Source of the DNA: Lysobacter oculi
GTDB taxonomy: Bacteria; Pseudomonadota; Gammaproteobacteria; Xanthomonadales; Xanthomonadaceae
Direction of reading: 5' to 3'
Length of the DNA stretch: 64,000 nucleotides
Assembly: GCF_003293695.1 (NCBI RefSeq)
Contig: NZ_CP029556.1
Span: forward strand, 1,312,001 to 1,376,000
Translations under genes and position numbers: made by a program
The notes under the pieces: model-generated
The model's input: the letters and a program-made list of their open reading frames with translations, nothing else
Told to the model about the DNA's origin: nothing
Database searches by the model: none
Shown here: one piece after another, positions 62,293 through 64,000 of the stretch
Position numbering within the stretch: the stretch's first letter is position 1
Layout of the letters: every line of letters begins with the position of its first letter

Positions 62293-64000
62293 TCAGATGG
62301 CCAGCGTCTTGAGCTTCTTGCGGCGGCCGTAGATCAACGTGGCCAGGGCGCGCGACACCGTCACCGCGGTGAAGACCGAGGTCAGGATGCCGATGACCAT
62401 CGTCAGCGCGAAGCCCTTGAGCGGGCCGGTGCCGAAGGCGTACAGCGCGATGCCGGCGAGTAGCGCGGTCATGTTGGCGTCGAAGATGGTGCCCGAGGCG
62501 CGGTCGTAGCCGGTCGCGATCGCCGCCTTGGGTGGCATGCCGGCGCGCAACTCCTCGCGTATGCGTTCGTTGATGAGCACGTTGGCGTCCACCGACATCG
62601 CCACGGTCAGCGCCAGACCGGCGAAGCCCGGCAAGGTCATGGTCGCGCCGAACAGCGACAGCACCGCCACCACCATCAGCAGGTTCATCAGCAGCGCGAG
62701 GCAGGTGATCAAGCCGAACATGCGGTAGTAGATGAGGAAGAACGCCAGGGTGAACAGGAACGAGAACAGGACCGCCTTGGTGCCGCGCTCCACGTTCTCC
62801 TTGCCGAGGCTCGGGCCGACCGTGCGCTGGTCGGCGAAGAACATCGGCGCGGCCAGCGCGCCCGACTTCAACTGCTTGGCCAGGCTCTGCGCTTCTTCCT
62901 GCGACAGGCCGGTGGTGTGGAACTGGTTGCCGAACACGCCCTGGATGGTCGAGGCGCTGATCACGCGTTCGTCGACGCGCGAGGACTGCACTTCCCTGCC
63001 ATCGACCATGGTCACGGTCGGGATGCGCTCGATGTACACCACGCCGAGGCGCTGGCCGACATGGCCGATGGTGTGGTCGAGCATGCGCTTGCCGCCCGCG
63101 GCGTTGAGCGTGATGCTCACGTCCGGAGATCCGGACTGCGCGTCCATGCCGGGCACCGCCGACAGCAGCTGGTCACCCGAGACCAGCACGCGCTTGGAGA
63201 GCAGGATCGGCTGGCCGTCCTGCTTGGTGTAGATGCGCGAGTCCGGCGGCACCTGGCCGCTCGCCTTGGCGGCGGCGGCGGCGGCTTCGTCGCCGGTGAC
63301 GGCGCGGAATTCCAGCGTCGCGGTGGCGCCGATCTGGCGCTTGGCTTCCGCCGTGTCCTGCAGGCCGGGCAGCTGGATCACCAGGCGGTCGGCGCCCTGG
63401 CGCTGCAGCACCGGCTCGGCCACGCCCAGCGCGTTGATGCGCTCGGCGATGACGGTGCGGTTCTGGTCGACGGCATCGACCGCGATCTTGTTGATGTCCG
63501 CTTCGGACAGGCGCGCGACCAGCAGGCCGTTCTCGGTCGACCATGTGAAGCCGGGGCCGCCCGCGCCGGGGTTGCCGAGGCCCTTCACCAGCGCCGCCTG
63601 CGCGGCGTCAGTGGAACTGCCGGGCTGCATCGCCACGGCCACGCTGTGGTCGGCGCGCACATCCACCGAGCGGTAGTTCAGGCGTGCATCGCGCAGGATG
63701 CCGCGCATGTTCTCGGCATAGGCATCCATGCGCTTCTGGATCGCCGCGCCCTGGTCCACCTGCATCAGGAAGTGGATGCCGCCCTGCAGGTCGAGGCCGA
63801 GCGACATCGGCTTGGCGCCGATGCTTTCCAGCCACTTCGGCACGGTCGGCAGCAGGTTCAGCGCCACCGAGTAGTCCTGCCCCAGCGTCTCGCGCAGGGC
63901 GTCCTGCAGCTGGGTCTGCTGGTCGGGCGAGTTCAGCCGCACCATGACGGTGTCGTCCTTCGCCATCTCGACCGCCTTCGGCTTGAGGCCGGCCTTGGCG
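62293..64000 (-). CDS. secD: Protein translocase subunit SecD (N-terminus cut by window)
   Basis: About 569 C-terminal residues of SecD; the frame runs through the internal methionine at 63966 to the right edge, so the first helix and start codon lie outside the window. The periplasmic P1 domain with LGLDLQGGIHFLMQV, and the RND-like transmembrane part with AMSVDANVLINERIREELRA and GTIFDANMTALLAGIALYAF, are present. It continues the conserved secD-secF pair. Confidence 0.96.
   Translation of the reverse strand, partial: AKAGLKPKAVEMAKDDTVMVRLNSPDQQTQLQDALRETLGQDYSVALNLLPTVPKWLESIGAKPMSLGLDLQGGIHFLMQVDQGAAIQKRMDAYAENMRGILRDARLNYRSVDVRADHSVAVAMQPGSSTDAAQAALVKGLGNPGAGGPGFTWSTENGLLVARLSEADINKIAVDAVDQNRTVIAERINALGVAEPVLQRQGADRLVIQLPGLQDTAEAKRQIGATATLEFRAVTGDEAAAAAAKASGQVPPDSRIYTKQDGQPILLSKRVLVSGDQLLSAVPGMDAQSGSPDVSITLNAAGGKRMLDHTIGHVGQRLGVVYIERIPTVTMVDGREVQSSRVDERVISASTIQGVFGNQFHTTGLSQEEAQSLAKQLKSGALAAPMFFADQRTVGPSLGKENVERGTKAVLFSFLFTLAFFLIYYRMFGLITCLALLMNLLMVVAVLSLFGATMTLPGFAGLALTVAMSVDANVLINERIREELRAGMPPKAAIATGYDRASGTIFDANMTALLAGIALYAFGTGPLKGFALTMVIGILTSVFTAVTVSRALATLIYGRRKKLKTLAI

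Overview
This window is high-GC chromosomal DNA from a gammaproteobacterium, most likely of the Xanthomonadaceae/Lysobacteraceae (Lysobacter, Luteimonas, Thermomonas or Pseudoxanthomonas-like). The evidence is gene order: bamA-lpxD-fabZ-lpxA-lpxB-rnhB-dnaE-accA-tilS-xseB-ispA, then pmbA/darP/tldD/yhdP/rng/maf, then leuS-lptE-holA-nadD-rsfS-rlmH, and suhB next to secDF. Nearly all of it is core genome. I see no rRNA, tRNA, prophage, insertion sequence or CRISPR array.

Region by region. 1-4511 (+): end of bamA and a tightly overlapping lipid A and fatty acid block (lpxD, fabZ, lpxA, lpxB) ending in rnhB. 4512-4945: non-coding, holding a 21-22 bp tandem array. 4946-12008 (+): dnaE, accA, tilS, xseB, ispA. 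12036-13000 (-): two small Tic20-like (DUF4870) membrane proteins. 13083-22876: the TldD/PmbA module with darP, yhdP, rng and maf, interrupted at 15061-15526 by two large nested inverted-repeat elements. 23033-24776 (+): SIMPL-domain protein, a 49-residue unknown protein and an orphan TonB. 24840-30796 (-): rlmH, rsfS, nadD, holA, lptE, leuS. 30907-38445: mostly accessory genes (SemiSWEET, DUF998, CnoX-like thioredoxin, a broken DUF4442 thioesterase gene, an unknown membrane-anchored protein, DUF502, PQQ-type sugar dehydrogenase, DUF885 lipoprotein). 38516-46816 (-): rhlE, an ABC permease fused to an M1 peptidase, its ATPase, DUF1801 and an MBL/beta-CASP nuclease. 46962-51237 (+): two tandem M13 peptidases, the second lacking key catalytic residues. 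51309-54162 (-): rhomboid protease, alkyltransferase-like protein, Pit phosphate transporter and its DUF47 partner, with a candidate Pho box. 54359-56276 (+): CorC/HlyC-family protein and ExoD-like protein. 56286-60181 (-): GGDEF-EAL protein coupled to a PhnD-like binding protein, then trmJ. 60252-64000: suhB (+), secF and the 5'-truncated secD (-).

The main functional themes are envelope biogenesis (BamA, lipid A, LptE, YhdP, TonB, SecDF), protein quality control and peptidases (TldD/PmbA, CnoX, M1, two M13, DUF885, rhomboid), RNA metabolism (RNase G, RhlE, RlmH, TrmJ, TilS) and signalling (c-di-GMP). The least explained parts are the phased dyad array before dnaE, the two cruciform-like elements beside tldD, the periplasmic binding protein paired with a c-di-GMP enzyme, the degenerate second M13 peptidase, and a possible acidic, proline-containing leader peptide before the CorC-family gene.
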